Of a stretch of 64,000 nt of DNA, positions 38,616 through 48,358 are shown in pieces. The DNA lies in assembly GCA_003278955.1 (NCBI GenBank), contig QCCB01000004.1, forward strand, positions 1 through 64,000. Reading direction: 5' to 3'. Position 1 is the first letter of the stretch, and each line of letters opens with the position of its first letter. The notes below the pieces were generated by a model. It was not told where the DNA came from. It saw nothing but the letters and a program-made list of their open reading frames with translations, and searched no databases. The DNA is from Prochlorococcus sp. AG-347-K10. GTDB taxonomy: Bacteria > Cyanobacteriota > Cyanobacteriia > PCC-6307 > Cyanobiaceae. The position numbers and the translations under genes were made by a program.

Positions 38616-41519
38616 TTATTTCAGAACCTTTTTAAGATATTTTGCTGTATGACTTTTAGGATTTTTAGCTACATCCTCAGGAATACCTTCTGCAATGATT
38701 TCTCCTCCTTTATCCCCTCCATCAGGTCCTAAATCTATAATCCAATCTGAACATCTAATAACATCTAAATTATGTTCAATAACAATTACTGAATTACCTT
38801 TATCTACCAAACGTTGTATCACATCCATTAATTTATGAACATCATAAAAACTTAACCCTGTAGTAGGTTCATCAATCAGATATAAAGTTTTTCCAGTAGC
38901 CCTTTTTGACAATTCCGTTGCTAACTTAACTCTTTGAGCCTCCCCACCAGATAATGTAGGAGCTGGCTGGCCTAATTTGACATATCCTAAGCCAACATCA
39001 ACCAATGTAGATAATCTATCAGCAGCTTGAGGTATAGCAGAAAAAGTTTCTGCAGCTTGTTCAACAGTCATCTCTAAAACATCAGATATATTGAAACCTT
39101 TATATTTAACTTGAAGAGTTTCTCTATTAAAACGAGCTCCTTTACATACTTCACATTGAACATACACATCAGGTAAAAAATTCATTTCTATAACATTGAC
39201 TCCCTGGCCTTTACAAGCTTCGCATCTTCCTCCTTTCACATTAAAGCTAAATTGACCAGCCTGATAACCTCTTGCTTTTGCTTCTACTGTGGCAGTAAAT
39301 ATCTGCCTTATAGGGTCAAAAGCACCTGTATATGTAGCAGGATTTGATCTTGGAGTTCTTCCTATTGGAGATTGATCAATAACGATAACTTTATCAATTG
39401 CCTTTATCCCCTTTAACTCTTTTACACCTTGAGGAAAAGGGACTTTTAATCCAAGAGAATGACATAATGCAGGATGAAGTAATTCATTTATCAAAGTGCT
39501 CTTTCCACTTCCACTCACACCAGTTACAGAAACTAACCTTCCTAAAGGAAATTCAACAGAAATATTTTTTAAATTATTTTTAGAGCAATTATTTAAAATT
39601 AAACTTTTTTTTACTGATGATCTACGTTCTTTTGGAGTAGGAATTGACTTCCTACCACTAAGATAAGCTCCAGTTAATGACTTTTCTGAATTTAATACAT
39701 CTTGATAAGATCCTTTAGCAATAATTTCCCCACCATAAACACCTGCCCCTGGACCAATATCTACTAAATAATCTGCGGATTTCATAGTATCTTCATCATG
39801 TTCAACGACAACCAAAGTATTTCCCAAGTCTCTTAAGCTTTTTAATGTTTCTAATAATCTGTCATTGTCTCTCTGATGCAAACCAATACTTGGTTCATCT
39901 AATACATATAAAACGCCAGTAAGACCTGCACCTATTTGTGTAGCCAATCTAATACGCTGAGCCTCACCACCAGACAAAGTCATAGCTGGTCTATCTAAAG
40001 TCAAATAATCTAAACCTACATTAATTAAAAACTTCAAACGTAAACGAATCTCTTTTAAAACCAATTCACCTATCTGCTTTTGTTTTTCTGATAAAGATAT
40101 ATTTTCTTTCTTTGTCTTACCTAAGCCCATAATGCGCTCTACGTGGTTTAGGGTTTCAGAAACGCTTATAGAAGTTAAATCAGTAATGTTGTATGGACCA
40201 ATTTTAACTGCCAAAGCCTCAGGTCTTAATCTTTTTCCAGAACATGTCTTACAGGGAACTAATTCTAGATACTTTTCTAATTTTTGTTTAACTGATTCTC
40301 CATTGGCTTCATTCAATTGCCTTTCTAATATTGGCAAAATCCCCTCAAAAGGTCTTTCAAAACCACTAGAAGTTTTAAAACGACTATCAGCTTGGATTAA
40401 TATTGGTTTATCTGATCCCAAAAGTAGAACTTTTTTTTGCAAATCACTTAAATCTTTCCAAGGAGTTTTTAACTCAAAACCATAAGCTTGTCCTACAGAA
40501 TAAAGTAAAGAGAAGTAATAAGTATTATCTTTTTCACTCCAAGGAGCTATTGCTGCATAAACAGGTAATGTTTTATCAGGTATGACTCTATCCGCAGTAA
40601 ATTTTTTTAAATAACCTATCCCATGACAATCTGGACAGGCCCCATATGGGCTATTAAAAGAGAATAATCTAGGAGAAAGTTCTTCAACGATAGATCCATG
40701 TACAGGACATGCATAATTTTCTGAGTAAAGTTTTTCTCTTTCTAAGTTAGAAGGTAAGTTTTCTCCTTTTTTTGGAACAACTTCTACTATTGCTAAGCCA
40801 TCGCCTCTTTTGAGACAAGTTTGTAGAGAATCATTTAATCTTTCTTGTATGCCTTCTCTTGCAATTAATCTATCTACTACTACCTCAATATTATGAATTT
40901 GATTTTTATCTAATTCAATACTATCAGCAAGTTCTCTTACCTCTCCATTGATTCTTACCCTAGCAAATCCTTCAGCAGCTAGTCCGCTTATTAATTTTGT
41001 ATGTGTTCCTTTCTTACCTCTTACAACAGGAGCCAACAATTGGTACCTTGTCCCTTCTGGTAAAAGAAGAATTTGATCCACCATTTCATCAATTGTTTGA
41101 GGCGCAATTGGAATACCACAATGGTGACAATGAGGCTCACCAGCACGACCAAACAATAATCTTAAATAATCTTGTATTTCCGTTACTGTTCCAACTGTTG
41201 ATCGAGGATTATGACTTGTAGATTTTTGATCAATTGAAATAGCAGGTGATAAACCTTCAATATTGTCAACATCTGGTTTATCTACTTGACCCAAAAATTG
41301 CCTTGCGTATGCAGAAAGACTCTCAACATATCTTCTTTGACCTTCAGCAAAAATAGTATCAAAGGCCAGAGAACTTTTCCCACTTCCACTCACACCTGTA
41401 AAAACTATAAATTTATTCCTAGGTAGAGAAAGATCAATATTTTTTAAATTATGCTGACGAGCTCCCCTAATATTAATTGAGTTATCTTCTCCAAAACTAC
41501 TATCGACTTTATTAACCAT
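38616..41519 (-). CDS. uvrA: excinuclease ABC subunit A
   Basis: A 967-residue damage-recognition ATPase of nucleotide excision repair, acting with UvrB. Two ABC modules are seen. The first has GVSGSGKSSLAFDTIFAEGQ and the signature LSGGEAQRIRLATQIG. The second has GVSGSGKSTLINELL and LSGGEAQRVKLATELS. Zinc-binding cysteines are visible (CHHCG, CPDCHG, and CEACKGQG...CEVCKGARF). Length is normal. It follows recN on the same strand by 54 bp, making a repair pair. UvrB and UvrC are not in the window. Confidence 0.98.
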   Translation of the reverse strand: MVNKVDSSFGEDNSINIRGARQHNLKNIDLSLPRNKFIVFTGVSGSGKSSLAFDTIFAEGQRRYVESLSAYARQFLGQVDKPDVDNIEGLSPAISIDQKSTSHNPRSTVGTVTEIQDYLRLLFGRAGEPHCHHCGIPIAPQTIDEMVDQILLLPEGTRYQLLAPVVRGKKGTHTKLISGLAAEGFARVRINGEVRELADSIELDKNQIHNIEVVVDRLIAREGIQERLNDSLQTCLKRGDGLAIVEVVPKKGENLPSNLEREKLYSENYACPVHGSIVEELSPRLFSFNSPYGACPDCHGIGYLKKFTADRVIPDKTLPVYAAIAPWSEKDNTYYFSLLYSVGQAYGFELKTPWKDLSDLQKKVLLLGSDKPILIQADSRFKTSSGFERPFEGILPILERQLNEANGESVKQKLEKYLELVPCKTCSGKRLRPEALAVKIGPYNITDLTSISVSETLNHVERIMGLGKTKKENISLSEKQKQIGELVLKEIRLRLKFLINVGLDYLTLDRPAMTLSGGEAQRIRLATQIGAGLTGVLYVLDEPSIGLHQRDNDRLLETLKSLRDLGNTLVVVEHDEDTMKSADYLVDIGPGAGVYGGEIIAKGSYQDVLNSEKSLTGAYLSGRKSIPTPKERRSSVKKSLILNNCSKNNLKNISVEFPLGRLVSVTGVSGSGKSTLINELLHPALCHSLGLKVPFPQGVKELKGIKAIDKVIVIDQSPIGRTPRSNPATYTGAFDPIRQIFTATVEAKARGYQAGQFSFNVKGGRCEACKGQGVNVIEMNFLPDVYVQCEVCKGARFNRETLQVKYKGFNISDVLEMTVEQAAETFSAIPQAADRLSTLVDVGLGYVKLGQPAPTLSGGEAQRVKLATELSKRATGKTLYLIDEPTTGLSFYDVHKLMDVIQRLVDKGNSVIVIEHNLDVIRCSDWIIDLGPDGGDKGGEIIAEGIPEDVAKNPKSHTAKYLKKVLK

Positions 41520-41573
41520 GTTTAAATCTAAATTATGATTTAAAAAGATTATTATAGTAGAATTTTTTTTATA

Positions 41574-43253
41574 TTACGCAGCTGAGTGATCAAGAAGTCT
41601 AGAAGCATATTCGTTTACTTCGCATGAACCTCCACCTATAAGTTCCATTAGTTCATTTTTTCTTTGATTTTTTGTAGTTAGTTTTGCGATTGAAGTAAAA
41701 GTTATCCCATTAATTACGTTTTTATTAACTTTGAAATGAGCTGAACCCCTTGCAGCGAGAAATGGCTGATGTGTAATACATAAGACCTGTTGATTTTTAG
41801 AAATTTCTTTTATGAGCTCCACCAAAGAAAATAGAGATTTACCGCTTAAACCACTATCAATTTCATCTAAAAAGAAAGTATTGGGTTTTTTAGAAATACT
41901 TGATTTAATAGCTAACAAGAATCTTGACATTTCTCCGCCAGAAATAACATTTGATAATGGAGCAAGTTTCTGATCAGGATTAGCCGAAAACAAAAAATTT
42001 ATATCGTCAATTCCATCGCCAGAAGGCTTGCACTCTGAGAATTGAATTGAAAAATTTGCATTTTCTAAACCTAGATTGCTTAAAATTGACATTACTGAAA
42101 TTTGTAACTGTTTAGCAATTTTTTTTCTTTCAGTAGATTGAATAACAAATAAAGAATTTAGATTACTTTGTAAATTCTCAATTTGAGCTTTAATTATGGA
42201 AATCTCATTACCTTGATCATTTTGTTGAAAATACGTTTTTAATTGATCGCGCTTTTCAATTAATTGAGTTAAGTCCAATGAAAAAGTTCTCTCTAAGTTT
42301 TTTAAAAAGAATAATCTTTTTTGTATTTCTGGAAGATTAGATTCATAATTTTCTATTTCTTGCAAATATGATTTTAAATCAAAAATTAAATCTTCAACAT
42401 CAGCATAAATATTTAATAACTTCTCTCTAAATTTTTGAATCTTTAAATCGAAATCTGCTGTTTTATTTAAAATCTTTAGTGATTGATTGATAAAAGAAGT
42501 TACTGACGGTTCATCATGACTGAAATTGTTTAAGTTTTCTAATGATGATTTAATTGAATTATTAATTTCTAGATTATTTACTAGTTTATTTTCCAATAAC
42601 TCTAATTCTAAAATTTCTTCACTTGAATTTAAATCAGCTTCTTCTAAACTCTTCAACATGTGCTTAATTGCTAAGTTTTTTTCTGTTTGATTCCTAGAAA
42701 ATTCTATTTTTTCATGCATTAATCCTTCCAAAACTTTAGTTTCTCCCCATATACTTTTAATCTTTTCGCTAGTATCTTTTGATTCTTGGGAAGATAAGTC
42801 ATCAATAATTAATCTTCTCTTATCTAAAGAATCAAATATAAAAGTGTCGGATTGACCTGCAAAATCAATTAAAAATCGTCCAAGCTTTTCTAATAATTGT
42901 CTATTTATTGATAAATTATTAACGCTATATTTGGATAAAATTTTATTATTTTTTTTATAAGATTTTCTTTTAATTTGTAGTTCTGAAGAAGTTATTTCAA
43001 AACCATTAACAATTAACCAATCATTAATCTGGGTAGAAGAAGAAAATATGGCCTCGATAAAGCAACAATCTTTTCCTGGACGTATTAAATGTTTTAGAGG
43101 TATATTAGTTCCACCAAATAAAGCATTTAGGGAATCCACAATTAATGATTTTCCTGAACCTGAATCTCCCGTTATGATATTCAAACCTTTTTCGAAATTA
43201 ATTTCTATAATTTCTATTAAGGCAATATTTTTTATTTTTAGTTGTATTAACAT
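41574..43253 (-). CDS. recN: DNA repair protein RecN
   Basis: A 559-residue SMC-like ATPase involved in double-strand break repair. The N-terminal ATP site is NIITGDSGSGKSLIVDSL. The middle, roughly residues 150-390, is Glu/Lys/Leu-rich coiled coil. The C-terminal half has the signature NVISGGEMSRFLLAIK and the Walker B motif FFLDEIDSGLSG. Length matches RecN (about 550). The 68-bp gap to the divergent ABC1 gene must hold both promoters. Confidence 0.96.
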   Translation of the reverse strand: MLIQLKIKNIALIEIIEINFEKGLNIITGDSGSGKSLIVDSLNALFGGTNIPLKHLIRPGKDCCFIEAIFSSSTQINDWLIVNGFEITSSELQIKRKSYKKNNKILSKYSVNNLSINRQLLEKLGRFLIDFAGQSDTFIFDSLDKRRLIIDDLSSQESKDTSEKIKSIWGETKVLEGLMHEKIEFSRNQTEKNLAIKHMLKSLEEADLNSSEEILELELLENKLVNNLEINNSIKSSLENLNNFSHDEPSVTSFINQSLKILNKTADFDLKIQKFREKLLNIYADVEDLIFDLKSYLQEIENYESNLPEIQKRLFFLKNLERTFSLDLTQLIEKRDQLKTYFQQNDQGNEISIIKAQIENLQSNLNSLFVIQSTERKKIAKQLQISVMSILSNLGLENANFSIQFSECKPSGDGIDDINFLFSANPDQKLAPLSNVISGGEMSRFLLAIKSSISKKPNTFFLDEIDSGLSGKSLFSLVELIKEISKNQQVLCITHQPFLAARGSAHFKVNKNVINGITFTSIAKLTTKNQRKNELMELIGGGSCEVNEYASRLLDHSAA

Positions 43254-43321
43254 GATAATTCTTCCATATAGAAAAATTAACTTCTTTTTTAAAAAAATAA
43301 AGGTTTTAAATATATAAAGTT

Positions 43322-45178
43322 ATGAAAGAAGATTTTACCGATTTTATTGAGTTATCTGGACTCTTAAATTATGATCCAGATACAATTTCTAAAATATACA
43401 AAAAAAATCCTAAAAGACTTTTAAGAAGACTTTGGCAAACACTCCTACCTATTTTTGCTTACATTTTTTCCGTTGGATGGGATAAATTAACTGGAAGACT
43501 GAAAAATGAAGAGCAAGCAAGATTTAGAGCAAAAGAATTAACAAATTTGTTAGTAGAACTTGGACCTGCATTTGTTAAGGCAGGCCAAGCTTTATCAACA
43601 AGACCAGATATAATCCCAGCTATTCTTCTAGAAGAATTATCTGAATTGCAAGATCAGCTCCCTGGTTTTGATGGCGATAAAGCTATGGAATTAATAGAAG
43701 AAGATTTAGGAAAAAAAATAGATGAGATTTTTTTAGAAATTGATAAAGAGCCAATTTCTGCTGCCTCTTTAGGTCAAGTGCATAAAGCTAAACTAAAAAA
43801 TGAAGAGATCGTTGCAATAAAAGTACAACGGCCAGGTTTAAGAGAACAAATAACCTTAGACCTTTACATTGTAAGAAATATTGCTTATTGGCTAAAAAAC
43901 AATATCGGATTAATAAGAAGTGATCTAGTTGCTTTGATTGATGAATTAGGCAAGAGAGTTTTTGAAGAGATGGATTATCTAAACGAAGCTGCAAATGCAG
44001 AAAAATTTAGAGATATGCATAACCATAACAAGATGATTGCCGTACCAAAAATTTATAAAGAAATAACTTCAAGAAGAGTTTTAGCAATGGAATGGATAGA
44101 CGGTACAAAATTAACAAATTTAGAGGACGTAAAAAAATTAGGAATTAATCCTGATGACATGATTGATATAGGGGTGCAATGCAGTTTAGAACAGCTTTTA
44201 GAACATGGTTTTTTTCATGCAGACCCGCATCCAGGTAATTTATTAGCCTTAGAAGATGGAAGATTATGTTATCTAGATTTTGGAATGATGAGCGAGGTTT
44301 CCAGAGAATCCAGGTCAGGATTAATTCAAGCAGTAGTCCACTTAGTAAATAAGAACTTCGATAAATTGTCCCAAGATTTCGTAAAATTAGGATTTTTATC
44401 AGAGGAAGTTAATCTAGAACCCATTGTTCCAGCATTTCAAGATGTTTTCATTAACGCCGTTGAACAAGGAGTTTCAAAGATGGATTTTAAGAGCGTTACT
44501 GACGATATGTCTGGTGTTATGTATAAATTCCCCTTTAGACTACCCCCGTATTATGCTCTTATAATTAGATCATTACTTACATTAGAGGGAATAGCTTTAA
44601 GCGTAGATCCAAACTTCAAAATATTAGGCGCAGCTTATCCATATTTTGCAAGAAGATTAATGGAAGACCCTGATCCACAATTAAGGGAAAGCCTTAAAGA
44701 AATGCTTTTTGATAATAAAAAATTTAAATGGGATCGTTTAGAAGATCTTCTTTCTAACGCTGCAAAGCAAACAAACCTCGATTTGGAAAAACTTTTAGAC
44801 GAAGTTATAAATCTTCTCTTTTCTTCGAATGGAGGATTTCTTAGAAATGAGATAGTTGAAGGTTTAACAAATCAGATAGATTTACTTAGTCTAAAAATAT
44901 TGAAAAGTTTTAATAATTATCTTCCACAATCAATTAAATTAAACACTACTAACGAAAATAATAACTTGAGTGACCTTATTATTTATGTTGAGCCATTGAG
45001 AAACTTTTTAGAGATTTTACAAAAAGTACCGGGGTATTCAATTGACATTTTTCTAAAAAGATTACCAAGACTTGTTAATGAGCCCTACACAAAAGAGATG
45101 AGTATAAAAATTGCAAAAAAAGTAACTGAAAAAGGAGTAGTAAGACTTGTTAAGATTGCAGCTGGTGCAAATATATAA
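43322..45178 (+). CDS. ABC1/UbiB/COQ8-family atypical kinase-like protein
   Basis: A 618-residue protein of the ABC1 family. Signature parts: the KxGQ motif in VKAGQALSTRPDIIPAIL, the Ala-rich loop AASLGQVHKA with the following VKVQRPGL, an HADPHPGNLL catalytic stretch and LDFGMM. Photosynthetic organisms carry several ABC1K members with ties to prenylquinone or tocopherol metabolism; the target here is unknown. The C-terminus beyond the kinase has about 150 residues and may include a membrane anchor. Stop TAA is followed immediately by the ATG of the DUF1400 gene, with no gap. Confidence 0.93.
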   Translation: MKEDFTDFIELSGLLNYDPDTISKIYKKNPKRLLRRLWQTLLPIFAYIFSVGWDKLTGRLKNEEQARFRAKELTNLLVELGPAFVKAGQALSTRPDIIPAILLEELSELQDQLPGFDGDKAMELIEEDLGKKIDEIFLEIDKEPISAASLGQVHKAKLKNEEIVAIKVQRPGLREQITLDLYIVRNIAYWLKNNIGLIRSDLVALIDELGKRVFEEMDYLNEAANAEKFRDMHNHNKMIAVPKIYKEITSRRVLAMEWIDGTKLTNLEDVKKLGINPDDMIDIGVQCSLEQLLEHGFFHADPHPGNLLALEDGRLCYLDFGMMSEVSRESRSGLIQAVVHLVNKNFDKLSQDFVKLGFLSEEVNLEPIVPAFQDVFINAVEQGVSKMDFKSVTDDMSGVMYKFPFRLPPYYALIIRSLLTLEGIALSVDPNFKILGAAYPYFARRLMEDPDPQLRESLKEMLFDNKKFKWDRLEDLLSNAAKQTNLDLEKLLDEVINLLFSSNGGFLRNEIVEGLTNQIDLLSLKILKSFNNYLPQSIKLNTTNENNNLSDLIIYVEPLRNFLEILQKVPGYSIDIFLKRLPRLVNEPYTKEMSIKIAKKVTEKGVVRLVKIAAGANI

Positions 45179-45751
45179 ATGAAGTTTAATAAATTTTTAA
45201 AATTTAAAATATTTTTTATTTTAGTAATTTCTCCATTATTTTTTAATGTTCCAAAAGCTTATACTGCTGAAGAAATTAAAATCACATATAGCATATTTTC
45301 TAGAACAATTAAAGTAAATTCATTAAAAACTTTTGCTAAAGAAGGTAAATCTACAAGACAATTAAAAAGAATTTTGAAAGCAACTGGGTCTCCCGATAAA
45401 GAAATTAGAAAAGTATTAAACAAAGATTTTGAAGTACCTATTACCATTGCAAGCAAACTAATATATTCTGAAATAGGAAATGTTTTTTTAACAAGACTTT
45501 CATCTATAATCCACCCACCCAGAGCAACTGATGAAAGAACAGGTATGCTGGCCCTAAGAGCAAGCGTAATTCAAGGAATTAACATAGGAAATGGAAAAAT
45601 AAATCTAGTAAATTTTTTTGAAGGATATCCAACTAAAACTGTAATTTTAGATGTCAGCGCTTTGAGCAAAGTTATGAATAAAGTAGAATCGATTTCAGAA
45701 TTATTAACCTTTTTCACCAACTCACCTCTAGAAAAAATCAAAACGAATTAA
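45179..45751 (+). CDS. DUF1400 domain protein, secreted
   Basis: A 190-residue protein with a cleavable-looking signal peptide (about residues 1-29, ending AYTAEE). The rest has the DUF1400 pattern: strand EIKITYSIFSRTIKVNSLKTFAKEG, a run of helices, SSIIHPPRATDERTGMLALRASVIQ, and the SYP/T-V-ILDV tail. In many cyanobacteria DUF1400 is the N-terminal extension of an alpha/beta hydrolase; here it stands alone and no hydrolase follows. Adjacent to the ABC1 kinase gene with zero spacing and 6 bp before thrC, it is probably in one operon with both. Confidence 0.85.
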   Translation: MKFNKFLKFKIFFILVISPLFFNVPKAYTAEEIKITYSIFSRTIKVNSLKTFAKEGKSTRQLKRILKATGSPDKEIRKVLNKDFEVPITIASKLIYSEIGNVFLTRLSSIIHPPRATDERTGMLALRASVIQGINIGNGKINLVNFFEGYPTKTVILDVSALSKVMNKVESISELLTFFTNSPLEKIKTN

Positions 45752-45757
45752 ACAACC

Positions 45758-46861
45758 ATGGTGTTATTCAATAAAATAAAAAATAAACTGCGTATTAATT
45801 ACAGAAAAAAAAGATGGCCAGGTCTAATAGAAGCTTATAAACAATATCTTCCAGTTACAAAGAAAACTCCTATTATTTCCCTAAATGAAGGAAATACACC
45901 ACTAATTCTAAGCGAGTCAATTAGCAACTTAATTGGAAATGGAACAAAAGTTTTTTTAAAATATGATGGCCTTAATCCAACAGGATCTTTTAAAGATCGT
46001 GGAATGACTATGGCAATTAGCAAAGCAAAAGAAGAAGGCCGTGAAGCAGTAATTTGTGCAAGTACTGGAAATACCTCTGCAGCTGCTGCTGCATATGCTT
46101 CGAGAGGAGGATTAAAACCTTATGTTTTAATCCCAGAAGGATTTGTTGCACAAGGAAAGCTTGCGCAAGCATTAATGTATGGTGCTGAAATAATATCTAT
46201 TAATGGAAACTTTGATAAGGCTCTTGAAATTGTTAGAGATTTATCCTCAGAACATCCTATAGAGCTTGTTAATTCTGTTAATCCATATCGAATACAAGGA
46301 CAAAAGACGGCAGCTTTTGAAATAGTTGATGACTTAGGTTATGCTCCTGATTGGCTCTGTATTCCAATGGGTAATGCAGGAAACATAACTGCTTATTGGA
46401 TGGGATTTAAAGAATATTCAACAATAAAAAAGAATTTGAAATTACCAATAATGATGGGTTTTCAGTCCGAAGGCTCTGCTCCATTAGTAAAAAATATAAT
46501 AGTTAAGGATCCAGAAACAATTGCAACTGCAATAAGAATTGGAAATCCTGTAAATAGAGAAAAAGCAAAAAAAGTAAGGAAAGAGAGTAAAGGAGACTTT
46601 CAATCAGTTACAGATGAAGAAATAATCAATGCTTATAAAATTCTTGCCAAAGAGGGAGTATTTTGTGAACCTGCCAGTGCAGCATCAGTTGCTGGACTGA
46701 TTAAAAATAAAAATAGAATTCAGAAAGAATCGACTATTGTTTGTGTTCTGACTGGAAATGGATTGAAAGATCCTGATTGCGCTATAAAAAACAACGATGC
46801 TATTTTTAGGAAAAATATTGAACCTTCATTAAAAAATATAACTAAGATCTTGGGATATTAA
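45758..46861 (+). CDS. thrC: threonine synthase
   Basis: A 367-residue PLP enzyme making threonine from O-phosphohomoserine. The PLP lysine is in [32 protein letters not shown] and [13 protein letters not shown] bind phosphate and cofactor. Length matches the shorter plant/bacterial-type ThrC class without the large N-terminal extension. It is the last gene before the 338-bp candidate origin. Confidence 0.95.
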   Translation: MVLFNKIKNKLRINYRKKRWPGLIEAYKQYLPVTKKTPIISLNEGNTPLILSESISNLIGNGTKVFLKYDGLNPTGSFKDRGMTMAISKAKEEGREAVICASTGNTSAAAAAYASRGGLKPYVLIPEGFVAQGKLAQALMYGAEIISINGNFDKALEIVRDLSSEHPIELVNSVNPYRIQGQKTAAFEIVDDLGYAPDWLCIPMGNAGNITAYWMGFKEYSTIKKNLKLPIMMGFQSEGSAPLVKNIIVKDPETIATAIRIGNPVNREKAKKVRKESKGDFQSVTDEEIINAYKILAKEGVFCEPASAASVAGLIKNKNRIQKESTIVCVLTGNGLKDPDCAIKNNDAIFRKNIEPSLKNITKILGY

Positions 46862-47199
46862 AATCCAAAAAAAATAGTGTCTGTGGAAATCAATTAAAAA
46901 TAGACCTCATTTGTTGAAAAGTACATAACAAGAAATTCTATTTGTTGAATATTTTTTACTTTTTTCGAAAATTTTAAATTTATTTAACAAATAAAAAATT
47001 TTTTACACATATTCTTTTCTTCGTAAACTAAATAAACAAGCTGTTTTATTGAAGAATTCCACAGTTCCCACAAAAACTACTACTACTAGATTTTTTATTT
47101 TATTATTTATTTTTATATTAGAAAAAGAATGAAAAATAAATTTATTGAATTTAATTTACGAAAAAAGTATATTGTATTTGTAAAAAGTTCCAAATTCTG
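46862..47199. other. candidate replication origin (oriC) between thrC and dnaN
   Basis: This 338-bp AT-rich gap holds no gene and is the largest in the window. DnaA-box-like 9-mers are ATTTCCACA (minus strand, 46882-46890), TTTTACACA (47001-47009), AATTCCACA (47055-47063) and GTTCCCACA (47064-47072), the last two abutting. After AAAA come four CTA triplets at 47077-47088, then an AT-only tract (47090-47120). This order, boxes - CTA triplets - AT-rich DNA, is the basal unwinding architecture described for B. subtilis. Two copies of ATTTGTTGAA lie at 46909 and 46940. dnaN follows directly. The boxes are imperfect, hence the confidence. Confidence 0.75.
47055..47120 (+). other. DnaA-box pair, DnaA-trio-like (CTA)4 and AT-rich unwinding tract
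   Basis: The tandem 9-mers at 47055-47072 lead into (CTA)4 at 47077-47088. The opposite strand would read (TAG)4, the repeated trinucleotide bound by the DnaA filament. The next ~30 bases are A and T only (a G at 47089 aside). The GC-rich spacer between boxes and trio seen in B. subtilis is replaced by AAAA. Function is inferred from motif order. Confidence 0.7.
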
Positions 47200-48357
47200 A
47201 TGGAAATTATTTGTAATCAAAATGAATTAAATAATGCTATACAACTAGTAAGCAAGGCAGTTGCTTCAAGGCCAACGCATCCAATTCTTGCAAACATACT
47301 TTTAACAGCTGACGAAGGAACTAATAAAATTAGTGTCACAGGATTTGACTTAAATTTAGGAATTCAAACTTCTTTTGATGGAACTGTCAAAAATAGTGGA
47401 GCCATTACTATACCTTCAAAACTTTTATCCGAAATAGTAAATAAACTACCTAATGAAACTCCTGTTTCTCTAGAAGTAGACGAGAATTCAGATAATATCC
47501 TAATAAAAAGTGATAGAGGTTCTTTTAATCTAAAAGGGATCCCCTCTGATGAATATCCTAATTTGCCATTTGTTGAAAGCGGTACTTCCTTAAATATTGA
47601 TCCTAGTTCTTTTTTAAAAGCTTTAAAATCTACCATTTTTGCCAGTAGTAATGATGATTCAAAGCAACTACTAACAGGTGTCAATTTTACTTTCAAACCA
47701 AATTATTTAGAGTCTGCTTCTACAGATGGTCATAGATTGGCTGTTGCCTTAATTGGTAATGAAGAACATATTAAAAATAAAGAAAACTTATCTTCAAATG
47801 TTGATGATTTATCGGTAACTATCCCAACTAGATCATTGAGAGAAATTGAAAAACTAGTATCTTTGAAAACCTCAGAAAATTCAATTAAGCTTTTCTATGA
47901 CAAAGGTCAAGTAGTATTTATATCTTCTAATCAAATAATTACTACAAGAACTTTAGAAGGTACTTATCCTAATTATTCACAATTAATTCCTGATTCTTTC
48001 TCTAAAATTCTAAATTTTAATACAAAAAAATTAATTGATTCATTAGAAAGAATTGCTGTTTTGGCTGATCAGCAAAGTAGTGTTGTAAAGATTAAATTAG
48101 ATGATACCGATTTAGCTTCAATCAGTGCAGATGCTCAAGATATTGGAAATGCAAATGAATCAATACCTGTTTCTTATTCTGGAGAAAATTTTGATATTGC
48201 ATTTAACGTAAGATATTTATTAGAAGGTTTAAAAGTTATTGCTTCTGAAAATGTACTTTTAAAGTGTAATATTGCAACTACTCCAGCGGTTTTTGTACCA
48301 GAAGATAATCTTAATTCTTTTACTTATTTAGTTATGCCTGTGCAGGTTCGTTCTTAA
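47200..48357 (+). CDS. dnaN: DNA polymerase III beta subunit (sliding clamp)
   Basis: A 385-residue clamp of three similar domains that tethers the replicase to DNA. Typical are MEIICNQNELNNAIQLVSKAV at the start, ASRPTHPILANILL, the domain-2 DGHRLAVA, and the C-terminal YLVMPVQVR, the canonical clamp ending. A TATATT hexamer at 47168-47173 could be its -10. dnaA is not adjacent, as is usual in cyanobacteria. It is separated from the next gene by 1 bp. Confidence 0.97.
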   Translation: MEIICNQNELNNAIQLVSKAVASRPTHPILANILLTADEGTNKISVTGFDLNLGIQTSFDGTVKNSGAITIPSKLLSEIVNKLPNETPVSLEVDENSDNILIKSDRGSFNLKGIPSDEYPNLPFVESGTSLNIDPSSFLKALKSTIFASSNDDSKQLLTGVNFTFKPNYLESASTDGHRLAVALIGNEEHIKNKENLSSNVDDLSVTIPTRSLREIEKLVSLKTSENSIKLFYDKGQVVFISSNQIITTRTLEGTYPNYSQLIPDSFSKILNFNTKKLIDSLERIAVLADQQSSVVKIKLDDTDLASISADAQDIGNANESIPVSYSGENFDIAFNVRYLLEGLKVIASENVLLKCNIATTPAVFVPEDNLNSFTYLVMPVQVRS

Positions 48358-48358
48358 T

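Noticed and set aside
46909..46949. Two ATTTGTTGAA copies 31 bp apart as an iteron or CRISPR-like repeat
   Set aside because: Only two 10-bp copies in A/T-rich DNA; too little to call an iteron set or array. Kept only as a detail of the origin.
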